Shown here: positions 13,143-24,967 of the stretch, one piece after another
Layout of the letters: every line of letters starts with the position of its first letter
Numbering within the stretch: position 1 is the first letter of the stretch
NCBI RefSeq assembly: GCF_954871325.1
Contig: NC_088777.1
Coordinates: 25,707,366-25,771,365 of the forward strand
Origin: Gordionus sp. m RMFG-2023
Lineage: Eukaryota > Nematomorpha > Gordioida > Chordodea > Parachordodidae
Length of the DNA stretch: 64,000 bases
Reading direction: 5' to 3'
Program-made: the position numbers and the translations under genes
The notes under the pieces: model-generated
Told to the model about the DNA's origin: nothing
What the model saw: only the letters and a program-made list of their open reading frames with translations
Database searches by the model: none

Positions 13143-14849
13143 GGCCTGGGCACGATATCGCCAAGACCGAAACAGCGAAAATCAGGGAACATTTTTAAAA
13201 ATTTTCCCAAAAATATTCCCAATATGGCGAAAATTTTTGATATGAGAAAAGTATATAATTAGTTTTAATGAAATATTAATAATTTAATGTGATACAGTAA
13301 ATAAATTTAATAATTTAGGAACAAATTCAATTCAGTTTACAAGCAACTTTCTCATAAGAGATACTCATGAAAGTATAAATTTTTTAGCAATTGATTTTGA
13401 AATTTAGATGATTTTAGGCCCAAATTTAATTCAGCCAACCTAAAATGCAAAAAGAAGATACAGAGGTCATGCTTACTTCTGCTGAAGGTATAGATTTATT
13501 TTTTTTATTATATTAAATTAAATTTCTTAGTGGCAAATAATTCAGCTTGCAAATGATAATAAATCAGCAGGAAAAGCAGCTATTGAAGATTATTATTATA
13601 TGAATATAATATTCCCTTTTTTCAACCCTTTAAATAAACAATCAATAAATCTATTTTAGATGATTGTCATTTTCCAATAGATATACTGTTAATATTTTAT
13701 GAATGCATATTGTATTATGATTGTGTTATTATAATATATATTATTCAGTGCAAATATAAATGATCAATCTGTCTATGCAGTGTACACTTAAAATTGAATG
13801 TAAAAGTTATTATTTAAAATATAAATAATTAAAAAAAACCCTTTATTTACTAATATTATTTAAATTTCTTAGTGGCAAATAATTCAGCTTGCAAATGATA
13901 ATAAATCAGCAAAAAAGCAGCTATTGAAGATTATTATTATATGAATATAATATTCCTTTTTTTCAACCCTTTAAATAAACATAATCAATAAATCTATTTT
14001 AGATGATTGTCATTTTCCAATAGATATACTGTTAATATTTTATGAATGCATATTGTATTATGATTGTGTTATTATAATATATATTATTCAGTGCAAATAT
14101 AAATGATCAATCTGTCTATGCAGTGTATACTTAAAATTGAATGTAAAAGTTATTATTTAAAATATAAATAATTAAAAAAAACCCTTTATTTACATGAATA
14201 AATTTTTATAAGAAAGAAAGATTTTTTGCTTGCCATGCTTTTAAATTAAAATTACAAAAAATCAGTATTTATAAATTGAAAATATATAAATACCATATTT
14301 AGGATTTAAAAATGATTCATATTATATTAGGCAAGGCAATAACAATTGTGAAAAAATTAATAACATATTTATTGGTCTATAAGTTATTTTTATAATATAA
14401 TTTAAAAAATTAATAAAACATTATATTTAATTAAAAATACAATAAATATACAAAATATTAGAATTTTATTGATAATATTTAAAGATAAAGTTTATGTAAT
14501 GGCCATACATTATTAATGTCATATAAAATTATTATTAAACATTATATTTAATTAAAAATACACTAAATAAACCAAATATTAGTATTTTATAGATAATATT
14601 TAAAGAAGATAGAGTTATAATGGCCATACATTACTAATGTCATATACAAAATATTAGTATTTATAAAGGGACAATATATAAATACCATGATAATAACTTA
14701 ATTTATTTGGAAAAAAATAACATATTTAATAATATACTTATATTAATAATAGATATAATATTATTTATGACATTTTAGTGGAGTTATATATAATAGGAAC
14801 ATTTTTTTATTTTTCGCTATTCTGATTTTCGCTGTTTCGTATCGAATTC
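13143..14849. mobile_element. DNA transposon with 9-bp flanking repeat, superfamily unsure
   Basis: Both ends carry GAAACAGCGAAAATCAG in opposite orientation (left at about 13168-13184, right at about 14820-14838), preceded by GATATCG / CGATAC. The direct repeat ATGTTGATC flanks it at 13134-13142 and 14850-14858. A 9-bp duplication is usual for Mutator-like elements; 8 bp (TGTTGATC) would fit hAT. No transposase is recognisable inside. Likely non-autonomous. Confidence 0.5.
13521..14193. repeat. Tandem duplication, two ~342-bp units
   Basis: The segment from AATTTCTTAGTGGCAAATAA to CCCTTTATTTAC occurs at 13521-13850 and again at 13863-14193 with very few differences, so the duplication is recent relative to the rest of the element. 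A shorter ~120-bp duplication (about 14418-14645, with ATGGCCATACATTA) follows. Confidence 0.85.
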
Positions 14850-14975
14850 ATGTTGATCAATATGATATATTATACGGAACTTTTAAAAATTGAACAATAT
14901 TTTCCAATGTGCCAAATAAAATAAGAATTAAGATAAAATTTTGTGGTAAGGATTCTTGAACTTACCAAAAATGAC

Positions 14976-15176
14976 ATGAAATATCTTTTAGTCATATTGA
15001 TTATGTTATTTCTATCGATTATATATGACTCTGAAGGTTCTAAAGGAAGATTCTTTTGCTATTCTCATTTAATTTTGGCAAATACAACCATAGAACAATG
15101 CATTCTTAGATCTGAATTATATTACATATGTGATCGTGCTAGAGTGATTGATAATATACAAAGTTTGACTATTTGA
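14976..15176 (+). CDS. Small possibly secreted protein, 66 aa, unrecognised
   Basis: From ATG 14976 the frame starts MKYLLVILIMLFLSIIYDSEG, a lysine followed by a long hydrophobic run and small residues, which is what a signal peptide looks like. The mature part is about 45 residues with three cysteines (in FFCYSH, EQCIL and YICDR) and ends at 15176. An odd cysteine number and the lack of any recognised family mean it could be a first exon, a decayed gene or chance. It sits just outside the DNA element at 13143-14849, and no other exon is clear next to it. Confidence 0.3.
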   Translation: MKYLLVILIMLFLSIIYDSEGSKGRFFCYSHLILANTTIEQCILRSELYYICDRARVIDNIQSLTI

Positions 15177-15807
15177 ATTTTTTTTATTATAATTTTTTAA
15201 AATAGAAAACAAAATTATGGAAACAATAATTCACATCAAAAAATATTCAAGTTATCTAAATATTTTCAAAAATTGTACAAATGAAAAATCCAAAGGAATC
15301 AATTTTAATATTATATTAATACCACCTAACAATGTCTCAAATGAAATTCCCAAGTTAAATATTTTAAATTATTATTTATTTATAACAGATTAAATTTTGT
15401 ATTGTAACAATATTACTTTGATTTAATATTGAAGGTTGAAATATAAATGATGTTGTTTTAAAAATGATCTTATCATTTTCTCCATTATTAATTATTATCT
15501 GATATGATGACACTCCCAGTATTAGCTTAATTCTACCATAATCTTAATATCACTTCATTTATTTTTGGCCCTTATCTCTTCCATTTGTATTCACTCCTTT
15601 TATATTAGAAATTTTTATCTGATTTATTTTACAAGGTCTGATATGGGCAGTTTTTTTATGTCCAGCACAATCAGCCCAAAATTTTTACATAAAAATGTAG
15701 CCTTATAAAAAAAATATTTATAGTGCACCATTGAGCAATTATAACTGACATAAATATAAACAGCTTGTTTTCTGGGGGCCTAACTAAAATGAGAATTCCT
15801 GTAAACT
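15177..15807. other. AT-rich interval, nothing recognised
   Basis: No coding signature, repeat unit or structured RNA was recognised here. The part around 15490-15790 is slightly richer in C and G than its flanks, but no frame stays open over a useful length. Confidence 0.5.
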
Positions 15808-16360
15808 AAGAATCCCCTATTAAAGAAACACATATTATAGTTAGCTCTTCAATATGATTTAGAATATATTTTATTTTTTTTTTAATTTAAGAAAACTGGT
15901 AAATTTATAAAGAAATACATTTTATCACCAAATTAAGAATCCCTAAGAATTCTTGTTAATTATGAGCTATTGTAAAAAAATTATAATAGATACTTGTTTA
16001 GATTCAGAAAATGTTAAAATTAATTTTAAAATTTTTTTTAAAAAATTGAAAAAAAAACTATTTTTTGACTAATCTAAGAATCCCATATATTAAATTAGGT
16101 TCAAATTAAAAAAAAAATATGAAATTGTATAACTATTTAATAGGATTTAGAAGATGTTTTTTATAATTTAATAAATTAGTAAAAAAACAAAAATCTATTT
16201 TTTAATGACAAAACTAAGAATCCTAGACTCCCCTATTAAATTTGCTCAAATTAAAAAATATAGAATTATGTGTAACTCTTCAAGAGGATTCAGAAAATGT
16301 TAATATTCATATTTTTTTTAAAATTTTTGAGGTATTGAAAAAATTAATTGTTTTGACTAA
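15808..16360. repeat. Degenerate ~130-140-bp tandem repeat
   Basis: Four diverged units start at about 15808, 15935, 16074 and 16213, each with CTAAGAATCCC, a CTATTAAA-like box and GATTxAGAAxATGTTA. The units are strongly diverged, so the array is old. No coding content. Confidence 0.6.
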
Positions 16361-16480
16361 AATATAATAAAGAAGATGTTATTATAAATAAAAATGTTAT
16401 TTTAATAAATAAAGGTATTATTTTTAAAAAATTTTGTCTTGTTTGATCAACTTATTTTCTTTTATATATTATATATAAAT

Positions 16481-16759
16481 CAGAGACCTGCAGAAGTATC
16501 ATTTGCACAGCCTGGTAAAAAAAATTTTACGGCCCAGCTTGGGTTTAATAATTTTAGGCCCGGCCTGGGTATATTTAAAAAAATTTATAAGCCTGGCCTG
16601 GGTATTTTAAAAAAATTTATAGGCCTGGCCTGGGTATTTAAAAAAAAAAATTTCAAGCCTGGCCCTGATATATTTAAAAAAAAATTTTTAAGCACGACCC
16701 CAATATATTTTAAAAAAATTAACAAAGGCTGGGTTTAGGGCCGGGCCTGCAGGTCTCTG
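16481..16759. mobile_element. hAT MITE, 279 bp, GGCCCGG-word type
   Basis: The perfect TIR is CAGAGACCTGCAG / CTGCAGGTCTCTG with an exact 8-bp target duplication ATATAAAT (16473-16480 and 16760-16767). The inside is a run of GGCCxGGCCTGGGTAT words separated by A/T tracts. The TIR and word match the 1.7-kb hAT at 31905-33631, its likely source of transposase. The open frame through it is only the repeat read as protein. Confidence 0.9.
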
Positions 16760-16892
16760 ATATAAATAAAGTAACTCTCCTACAGAGAAGTTGAAATTAA
16801 AACTGAGTATAAATTATTACCTATTTTGAAAAATATTTGTTACTGAATATAAAGTAATTTTTAAAATAATAGTGATATAACTAAGTCATTTC

Positions 16893-17037
16893 ACAAACCC
16901 GGCCGAAGGCTGGCACTTTACGGGTCCTCAGCTCACAATTTTTTTTAGTAATTTTCTAATTTCTCCTGCAAATTTCATATTTCTCCAGCAAAATACCAAA
17001 TTTATCCCGCTATTTTAAAATTTTGACCTGGCAACCT
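16893..17037 (+). mobile_element. Right-end fragment of the CAGGGTTG hAT family
   Basis: This resembles 11245-11373, including TTTCTCCTGCAAA words and the end TTTTGACCTGGCAACC. No matching left TIR or target duplication was found, so it is a fragment. Confidence 0.6.
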
Positions 17038-17455
17038 GGTTAAGGAGTGATGAGAAAGGACAACTCGTTTTTTAGTATAATACATTTAGTTGTAAAAGAA
17101 AATAGCTAGCATTTATTTTAATTTACTAAGTCTTTTTATAACTCACCCGTTTTGCTAGGCATCTATATCCCTAGTTGAAAGCTGTTAGCCTTCAATTTTA
17201 AAGTCCCTTTTTTTTATTGTACTAATTTTAGATAAATTATGTTATTAACAAAGGAACATCCCCATCTAGGTTACTTGCAATTAATAAGACTGTTATATTA
17301 ACATAATACCATTACTGTATATAATTAGCTAGGATGAAAACGAGATAGTGATGTTATTAATTTTTATCTAATTTTACCATTTTACTTTAAAAAAAAATTA
17401 TGAAAAATGTATTTTGTTTTGATTTTACTTAAAAATTAACTGATAACGTATGTTA

Positions 17456-18010
17456 CAGACTATGACCTTATATCGGCTCCGTGCCGTCCCTATAAAATAA
17501 ATATATGAAAGCCTTACTAATCTTACGGTGAGGGCAATTCGTTCCTTTATTCTCAACGCAAATAGGATTGAAATCCGCCCTAATCCTGCGGTGCAGAATA
17601 ATCCATTCCTTCGTTTTCATGTTAATTTAGAATGAATTCGCACTTATACTGTGGAGCGGCTGTTGACGTCACTATAAAAACAAATGGGACTTGATTGCCG
17701 TATAAAGAATTACCTATCAACTAAGAATTTAATTGGTTACGGATGCAGTCCACCTTTCTTTTTATTTGTTTATATTAACTCCCGCTGATGCCGGGGTACG
17801 ACCTTTGTGGTTATTTACACGTTCCTTAGAGACTATGGTGAAAGTACCGCCACTAAAGCCGGGTTCCCAAGTCCTCACTCTAGAAAATCCCGATGGATCG
17901 AACCCCCCCCCCCCTACCCCAACTTTCGGGGAGCCAGCTTATTTGGCCCCGAACATTTCAAATCTAATAATGCACAGCTTCATATGAAATTCCGGCTGGG
18001 GCCTTTCTGA
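17456..18010. other. GC-richer island with degenerate ~63-bp repeat
   Basis: Base composition changes sharply here. Diverged units share CTAATCxTxCGGTG, TTCCTTxxTTxTCA and CACTATAAAAxAAAT-like boxes (about 17500-17690), and the 3' half (17770-17960) includes a poly-C run and overlapping open frames of 84 and 67 codons. The frames have no recognised motif and overlap each other. A non-autonomous element or pseudogene from elsewhere are the likely choices. Confidence 0.35.
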
Positions 18011-19811
18011 TATTTATCCAAGGGCACTCAAAATGGGATCTTCTAGATACAAAAATAATGTAACAGGAAATGCTCCATCTCAGTGCATGATTTTTTCAGT
18101 TCCTTTCTTCTTGTAGCAACAAGTCTCATAAATAATTCTATTCAGCAAATTCTGTCTATGGATATCTGAACATTTCATACACTCTAAATTTTGACTAATC
18201 ATAGTTTATTATTTGAGATAAATTTAATAGATGGTTTATAAAATTTTCTTATTTCCATCGGTGTTTAAGGGGAAAAAATGTGTTAAAATATATTTTAAAT
18301 TTTTGTGGGATAAAATATTAATGTACAGAAAGAAAGAAATTTTTTGTTAAAATTTCAAATAGTAACCTATTTGAAATGAAATACTTTGCAATTCACAATT
18401 CATGAAACCTTTTATATTTTTTCAAATTTTTTGCTGGCTTTGCGACTGGTTAAAAGTGCATCATATATATTCACTAGTTTTTGCAGAACTTTCAATTGGA
18501 GGTTTTTTTTTTGCATATTTGAATTTTGCAGCAGACACTTTTAAAATATAAAAAGATATAAAGATAGTGGAGACAAATACAAAGCATTTTAAATAATATG
18601 GAATAAAAATGTTAAGCTTAAACAGTCGGATTATTCTTTGATGGCGAGAACCTATCCTCACTATTAGGGACCTACATAATTGATTTTATTCAGACCAAAC
18701 CCACCAGCGGGCTGGCGGCAAATTTTTTTAGATTTAGGCTTGGCTCGATCCGTGGCCCGTAATTTTTAAAAAACTTATAGGGAAGAAATCTTTAACCTAA
18801 AATATTTATTTTTTCTTTATTTTATTGTTATATATTAATTTAAATATTCAACAATAAAATTGATAATTTAATGATATTATTTATCTATTCTATTTATTAT
18901 AGAATATGATATGAATATAAATAGTAAGTTTTAGAGACCGATACCATAAATTATAATGTAGTAAATTAATTTTTAAAAAAGCAAAGATATAAATATTCAT
19001 CAACATTATCATTTTTTATTTATCATTTAATAATTAATTTGTTAATTTCAATTGAAAGAAATAGTAAATGAAGCATAGCAGCCTTTCTTTTTTATCGTTT
19101 ACAAAATTTTATGACTTTTTTTTTATTTAGCGTGATATTGCAATTTTTTTTTAAAAAAATATTAAAATTAATTATTATTTTTGAGAATGGTGTGGTATCG
19201 GTTAAAATTAAAAATATCCTTGCCTCTCTGGTAAATATTACTCATGATTTTTTTAAAACTTTTCTTATTTTATTCTATAATTGTGATAATTAATCTTACA
19301 AAAAAGGAAGAAAAGTGCACATTAATATTTTTCGTGCCACGGCCTAGACGTATATTTTATTGATGATTTCCCGGCCGCCCCTGCATGAGTACTCTGTGAG
19401 ATTCGGTATAATGTATCTCATCTTTATTATTTTAATAGATGCTAGAATTATTTATTTGGCGTTATTCATTAAAAAATTATAAATCGGCATAATATTTAGA
19501 ATATAAAAAAAACATTTATCAATGACAAGGACTTATAGTCATTATTTAAAAAATAATTTACCTTCCACAAGTAGTTATGGCTAACCTTTACCTATCGGAT
19601 CAATTGAAATAAGAAATGATTAATTTTTTTTTAAAAAAAATATCTAATTATATTTGAATTATGATTCGAATAATTATTTATTCATATTCAAACGAATAAT
19701 CTCGTCTTTGTTACATTTGAGGTCATAAGATTATTTTAAGTACGGGACACGTGATTTCATTAAATCTTTTTTTAAAAAATACTTTAAATTGGTGCGCTGG
19801 CTAACATAGGG
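18011..19811. other. AT-rich interval with minor GC-word traces
   Basis: No gene recognised. A GC-word patch (GGGCTGGCGG, CTTGGCTCGATCC, GTGGCCCG; 18685-18770) resembles the subterminal tracts of the hAT elements elsewhere in the window but has no clear TIR. A second patch near 19335-19390 contains CGGCCGCCCC. Open frames of 60-66 codons are low-complexity. Confidence 0.4.
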
Positions 19812-20082
19812 TTAACCCTGTATTGCATGTACTATGTTAGAATAATTTTTTTTTGGCAAACTAGATTTTTTATTTCTCTAGATACTATTGATAATCTCAT
19901 GGCTCACTTTTTTAAAAAAAATTCTAAATTTCTTAGAAGATGAACGGTATGTGGATTTAAATACACATTATGCAATTAAGGATACAAATTTCAATTATTT
20001 CCACAATAATTTTTATTGTACTTTAAACTATAAATATATAAAATTTTATTTAAATATAACAAATATTAAAGGTTTAAACATT

Positions 20083-21833
20083 TTAATTTTCATGAAAATC
20101 TATAAAACAATTATTTGTGGGCGTAAAACATAAATATACACCACATTTTTTGCAAGATACTTTTGTTATAAATAAGCATCCTGGCATTTTACATCTACCC
20201 TTCTTATCATTATATTTTGGCCAATGAGCCGTGAGGTCTTTCCTAACCTCTTGAAGTGGTAAATATTGAGCTGGTCCTTTTTTACATTTTTCCCGATAAC
20301 CAGTTTGAACTGATTTTCGTTTTGGAATATTGTTTGAAGTGCATTTGCCATATTTGCAAAGGACTTCCGCCACCGAAATTTTGAAATTGTACAAACTTAA
20401 TCGATCCTTGCCTGCTATTGATATACTATTATAATCCCGTTTGTATAGCAACCAAGAATTTATAAGTAACATGTCGAATACATGAAATAAAATTCGATGG
20501 TACCATTTTCTTGATTTGGTATGAATTCTATATAATGAAAGTAAAGAATCCATAAGATCTACACCTCCCATTGATTTATTATAAACTTTAACAATGTTTG
20601 GACATTTTATCATTATTTTATCCTTTTTTTTTCTATCATATCTTTCGCAATCGATAAGAGGATGTGCACCTACAAAAGTGCTCAATAAGGTCACAGCACG
20701 ATTGTCGTGCCACTTCACTGAATTTAATTCAACCCCGTTTATTATTGTTTTTTTTGAAACAAAAAATCCTCGTCCTTTTTTTTTCAACTCCTTATCTGTT
20801 GGGAAGTTGATATTTGGTAGTCGATTACCTCTGACCGTGGCCGCGCAAAATATCCCTCTTTGAGCGAGTACGACTTGCAAATTTGGTGAACAAAACCAGT
20901 TATCAAAAAATAATTTATAATTAATTTGCTGTGGTATATAAGAAATTAAACGTAGCACAGCATTGCCACTTGCTCCAACATCAGGCAATCCTTCCGCTGG
21001 TAGTATTTTCCCAGAGTATACTTCAAAATTATGGAGAAGGCCATCATCTCCGCATAGTAGAAAGACTTTATAGCCCCATTTTTTGGGCTTTTGGGGGTTA
21101 TATTGCTTTAATCTGCTCATCCCTTTGTATGGAATTATTTGCTCATCTACGCAAATATTTTCCCCTATCGATAAAGATTTTAGTATATTATTGGTTATAG
21201 TTATCAAGGGTCTAATTTTATGAAGTGGGTCATGGCCCTCACTTCCAAGTGGAATAAATTTGTCATTATCATTTATATGAATGAATAATTTGATTTGTTC
21301 CCAGCGATTTAGGGTCATGACATCAGCCACCTTGGCCTGTCTTGTATTGGTGGCCCAGTAGAGACGTGCTCTGGGAAGTTTAATAATTGACATGTAAAAA
21401 ATAATTCCTATAAATTTTTCTAATTCATCTATCGATAAATTCAAAGGTTTGTTGGAATTACATTGAATTGCATATAAATTTGATTCGTAAACAATTAGAG
21501 GTAATAAATCATTGAGATATGTATTATAATAATCCATTGGTTTTTTTACTTTATCAACCGTTGGGTTTTCTCCTTTCCACTTTGGAATAACTAATGGTAA
21601 ATTAGTTAAGCAATTTTTCCAAATCATTTTTCTCACGATTCCTTTTTCATTATTTATATTTTCATCCTCTTCCGATTCATCACTCTCATTGAAATCTAGA
21701 TATTTATAGATTATATAAGAGCATACATTTTAAATATACCTAAATCATTATTTTGGGTTGACAGAAACTCCTCATCAGACGATTCACTTAAATTTGAATC
21801 TTCACTATCATTAGGTATGGTACCACAATTCAT
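20083..21833 (-). CDS. piggyBac-type transposase, 568 aa, two exons
   Basis: This enzyme excises and inserts the element at TTAA without leaving a footprint. The long frame has the DDE_Tnp_1_7 domain with ICVDEQ (D215), LFFDNWF (D296) and SMGGVDLMD (D411, D414), matching the three catalytic aspartates of the family. The C-terminus has a cysteine-rich zinc domain (about 533-561) starting CKMPGC. Extending upstream, a 44-bp GT-AG intron joins an exon (21740-21833) from ATG 21833 whose product begins MNCGTIPNDSEDSNLSES. This adds the acidic N-terminus usual for piggyBac proteins, in frame and with no stop. All key residues are present. The intron is inferred. Confidence 0.93.
21696..21739 (-). 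other. Inferred 44-bp intron in the piggyBac gene
   Basis: On the minus strand it starts GTATATTT and ends TATCTAG. Without removal the upstream acidic exon meets a stop; with removal a phase-1 join gives an unbroken acidic N-terminus rich in D, E and S. Introns this short fit a compact-intron invertebrate. Confidence 0.65.
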
Positions 21834-22275
21834 AATTCTAAAAATATAAAACTCAAATAAAATACCTTATTTGCATAATGTATCTTTAAAGCAACGTATG
21901 ATTATTACAAAATATAATTATCAAAAATAATAAATATATATAAAATAATTTCATAAACATTAATTTTTACCTTTTATTTATCTAATTTTAATGTTTTGAA
22001 ATTTGTCAAATATATTATTTATCCTTTTACGATGTGTAGAAAATTGAGAAGAAAAATTTTATAAAAAAATAGCCATTTTTAAAAATAGGGTTTAATAAAA
22101 TGCGAAATTAAAAATAAATAATAGATCACGTGGCCCAAATTAAAATTCCAATCGAAGATATAGAATATGGCTTCAAATACACACCATGCAATTGATTTAA
22201 AATTTATTTATAAAATATTTATTATATAATTTGTGGTATGTGGCTTGAGATACACAGTATGCAATACAGGGTTAA

Positions 22276-23977
22276 GATTAATTTAGATCAATTCTTTATT
22301 TTAGAAGGTAGCTATAAATATAGCCCGTTACTATATAATAACAAACTTGGTCTTTCAAAAAGTCAAAGTAAAAAGTGCTTATCCACAAACAATCCCATCT
22401 TTTCATGGGTTTTTATCGATTATATATGCTAATATTTTTTAGCTAATGATAACATCGTAAATCTAGCGAGATCGTTATGTTTTATTTTTTATCAACCAAT
22501 ACGGTGTCTTAGCGCAATTCTTTTAGCTACTCACAAATATCTTTGTGGTTACAAATGTGATTATATAAAATAACAGCCTTTGTTCAACAAAAATGAAAAT
22601 CATTACTTGTTTATCACATTCGAATTTTGTGAGGCTAGTTAATTTCGATAACAAGAAGGGGCAATTAAAATTAATTATGTTGTAAACACAACAGCATTCG
22701 TTATTATGCGATTCATTTTGAATAGCATTGTTTAAGTTATTTTGAAAGAAAGGTGGTGGGGGAGTGTTTCTATTAAAGGAGAGGGAGGGGGGTAATTTTT
22801 ATTAGCTATGATGATATTTACAAAAACATACAAATTTCTGAAGGGAGTTATTAATTATTTAAAATTCATTGATTATATTTAAAATTAATGTATTAACAAT
22901 ATTGAAATATTTTTTTTTCTAAATTAAATGGTTTGCGTGAGTATTAATATTATAGTCATTTATCAGGCGCGTACACAGTGGAGGACAGAAAGCCAGTCTC
23001 TCCTAGTCAAATAATGCAGATGCCTGTTAAAATATTTTTCGAAAATATTACTGTTTTATGATTATTAATATAAAATCATTCCTACCTCTTATATACATAA
23101 TTCAATTTAATTATCACATTTACAGCAGAAATAAATACGCTATTAATTTATTTTATAATATCATTTCAAATTTTCCTTGGCCTTATATTAAGCTTACTAT
23201 TTTAAAATTTCCCAACAAATCATTTGAAACGTTTTCACTGCAAAGTTAGTAAATTATTTGAAAAATTTATATCTAATATAACAAGTTTATTTAAAGAATG
23301 GATATAAGGACCTTTTTAACCAGTATTGGTGAGAGCCTATTATGCTCTTACCACAATGGCCTGAAAAATGCATTTCTTTAGGAGCAGAAAGATTATTAGA
23401 CACATTACTATTTTTTTTTAGCATACCGTTTGTCCTTATTTGAATTTCTAAAAGTTTTCATATTATAATACATTGGTTTTGTTTGGCATTAATATAGTAA
23501 ATTTTTCCAGGGCTTAGATTTTTTTTTATATTACTCTTTCTAGGCAATATTCTTTAAGTTTTCATGGAGGGCCGGGTTTATATATTTTTATTAACAGTAG
23601 GCATGGGCTTAAATTAAAAAAGTTTTTTCGCGAATCTGGGCAGGGCATGACTATAAATTCTTAGCCCATGCATGCCTCTACTACCCGTCCCATCCTGCCT
23701 TTGCCTTTGTCCACGTATAAAAATTGTTATTTAATAATATATTAGGCCGGGTACTGGAAAAAAATTTGGATTTGACCTGGTATAGTTCAAAACAGCTTTC
23801 GTTATTTGAGAATATATAATTGATGCCAAAAAAATTATCTTGTTTTTCCAAATGTGGTATATGTAGATAATCATAAATTTAGCGTCATTTCATAAAAATA
23901 TAATTGATTTTAATTTATAGAATTTTCTCAAATTTTTTTTGTCTTCTTTTTATGATTATTAATTATTTTTCATCAAG
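22276..23977. other. AT-rich interval, one hAT-end-like site
   Basis: No gene recognised. At about 22967 the string CAGGCGCGTACAC resembles one TIR of the hAT at 24968-26086 but has no partner. A G-rich patch lies at 22752-22794. 23596-23682 has an inverted pair AGTAGGCATGGGCTTAAA / TAGCCCATGCATGCCT, possibly a tiny MITE. Confidence 0.4.
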
Positions 23978-24089
23978 AAACGCGAAATGCAATCAGAATT
24001 TTATAAAACTGGTATCTGGAAAGCGGCAAGCTTTGTCCCTCAAATATCCTTGCTCCGAATACGTCCTATTCCTCATTTATGGCAATAAC
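23978..24089 (+). CDS. Candidate host exon (secreted or membrane protein)
   Basis: A pyrimidine-rich stretch and CATCAAG acceptor precede a short frame including CNQNFIKLVSGKRQALSLK and YPCSEYVLFLIYGNN. It ends at AAC with a strong donor GTAAGG at 24090. Codon third positions are richer in C and G than the surrounding DNA, as in the exon at 27488-27902. Two cysteines about 22 residues apart would suit an extracellular domain, but no family is recognised. It ends in phase 0, compatible with a downstream acceptor at 27524. Membership of the same gene is inference. Confidence 0.35.
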
Positions 24090-24114
24090 GTAAGGATTAA
24101 ATTATTTTTTTAAT

Positions 24115-24180
24115 CTTTCTTTTTTCTTTCTTTCTTTCTTTCTTTATTTATTTCATTCTTTCTTTATTTCTTCTCAATCT
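24115..24180. repeat. TTTC-rich microsatellite
   Basis: Imperfect repeats of TTTC with TTTA variants. Confidence 0.85.
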
Positions 24181-24289
24181 TCGAATAATAGCTTATTCAG
24201 TATTCGATCAACAAAATATTTGAAATTATTCGCAATATTTGAAATTATTTTCATTTCCGGTTCTGAATATTTTTTAAAAGTGTTATGGT

Positions 24290-24520
24290 TCCTAAGATTT
24301 TGAAAATAAGTTCCGGTTCCTAAATTTTTCGCGGTTCCTTGGGTTCAGGTTCCGGCTCCAAACTTTAAGTAATCAAAAAATTTAAACATGAAATCACTCA
24401 ACATTTAACAATATATATAATATATAGGTAGAACCAGTTCCTGAAAACGTAAAAATTGGTTCCAGTTCTAGTTTCTATAAATTTTAAAGGAGGGGTTAGG
24501 TTCTGCCTCTGGTCGGTAAC
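24290..24520. repeat. GGTTCC word tract
   Basis: GGTTCC, AGTTCC and TTCCGG words are spaced by A/T runs, beginning at TTATGGTTCC and ending near GGTTCTGCC. This is the same architecture as the word tracts of hAT MITEs in this window. No TIR or target duplication could be set with confidence. Confidence 0.4.
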
Positions 24521-24967
24521 TCTTCATACAATAAATATGAATAGTGCCGTACAGTTAAAATAGTTTCAAGATTCCCTCCTGTGTAGTGAAAGTCACAGTT
24601 TAGTTTAGTTTCGTCTGGAGCCAATTTTCAAAAACCGAACCATAAACCACAATATAAAGACCAAACTGTACCGCTGATCAATAGAGACTGAACCGATTTA
24701 TATATTTCGAAAAAGGTAGTGTGCTACCTTAAAGCTTCCTTTCAAAAAAGTAGCTTTTGTTACTTTTATGCTAATTTATAAAAAAGGTGACGAGAAATAT
24801 TTAAATATTATGTTTGTAATTCAAAATATCTAAACAAATATATAAACCACAACAATTTTTTACATTTAACCCATTTAAAACTATATCCTGTTTTATTTTT
24901 ATAAATCTATGCTAATTGATAAAATGAACTTGTCATGTTATTGATGGTATTTTGTTTATATTTAATT

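Larger units (their letters stand above)
19816..22271 (-). mobile_element. piggyBac transposon, whole-looking
   Basis: TIRs CCCTGTATTGCAT (left) and ATGCAATACAGGG (right) sit directly inside TTAA on both sides (19812-19815 and 22272-22275), the piggyBac target. The 2456-bp element contains one transposase gene on the minus strand. A subterminal box with GTATGTGG...ATACACA..ATGCAAT occurs at about 19947, 22165 and 22232, likely extra transposase-binding sites. TIRs, target duplication and gene are all present, so it may be a young copy. Confidence 0.95.

Noticed and set aside
16439-16738. 99-codon frame rich in PGLGIF repeats
   Set aside because: It is the word tract of the hAT MITE at 16481-16759 read as protein.
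17733-18010. Two overlapping proline-containing ORFs
   Set aside because: They overlap in different frames across a poly-C run in a repeat-like island and show no domain.
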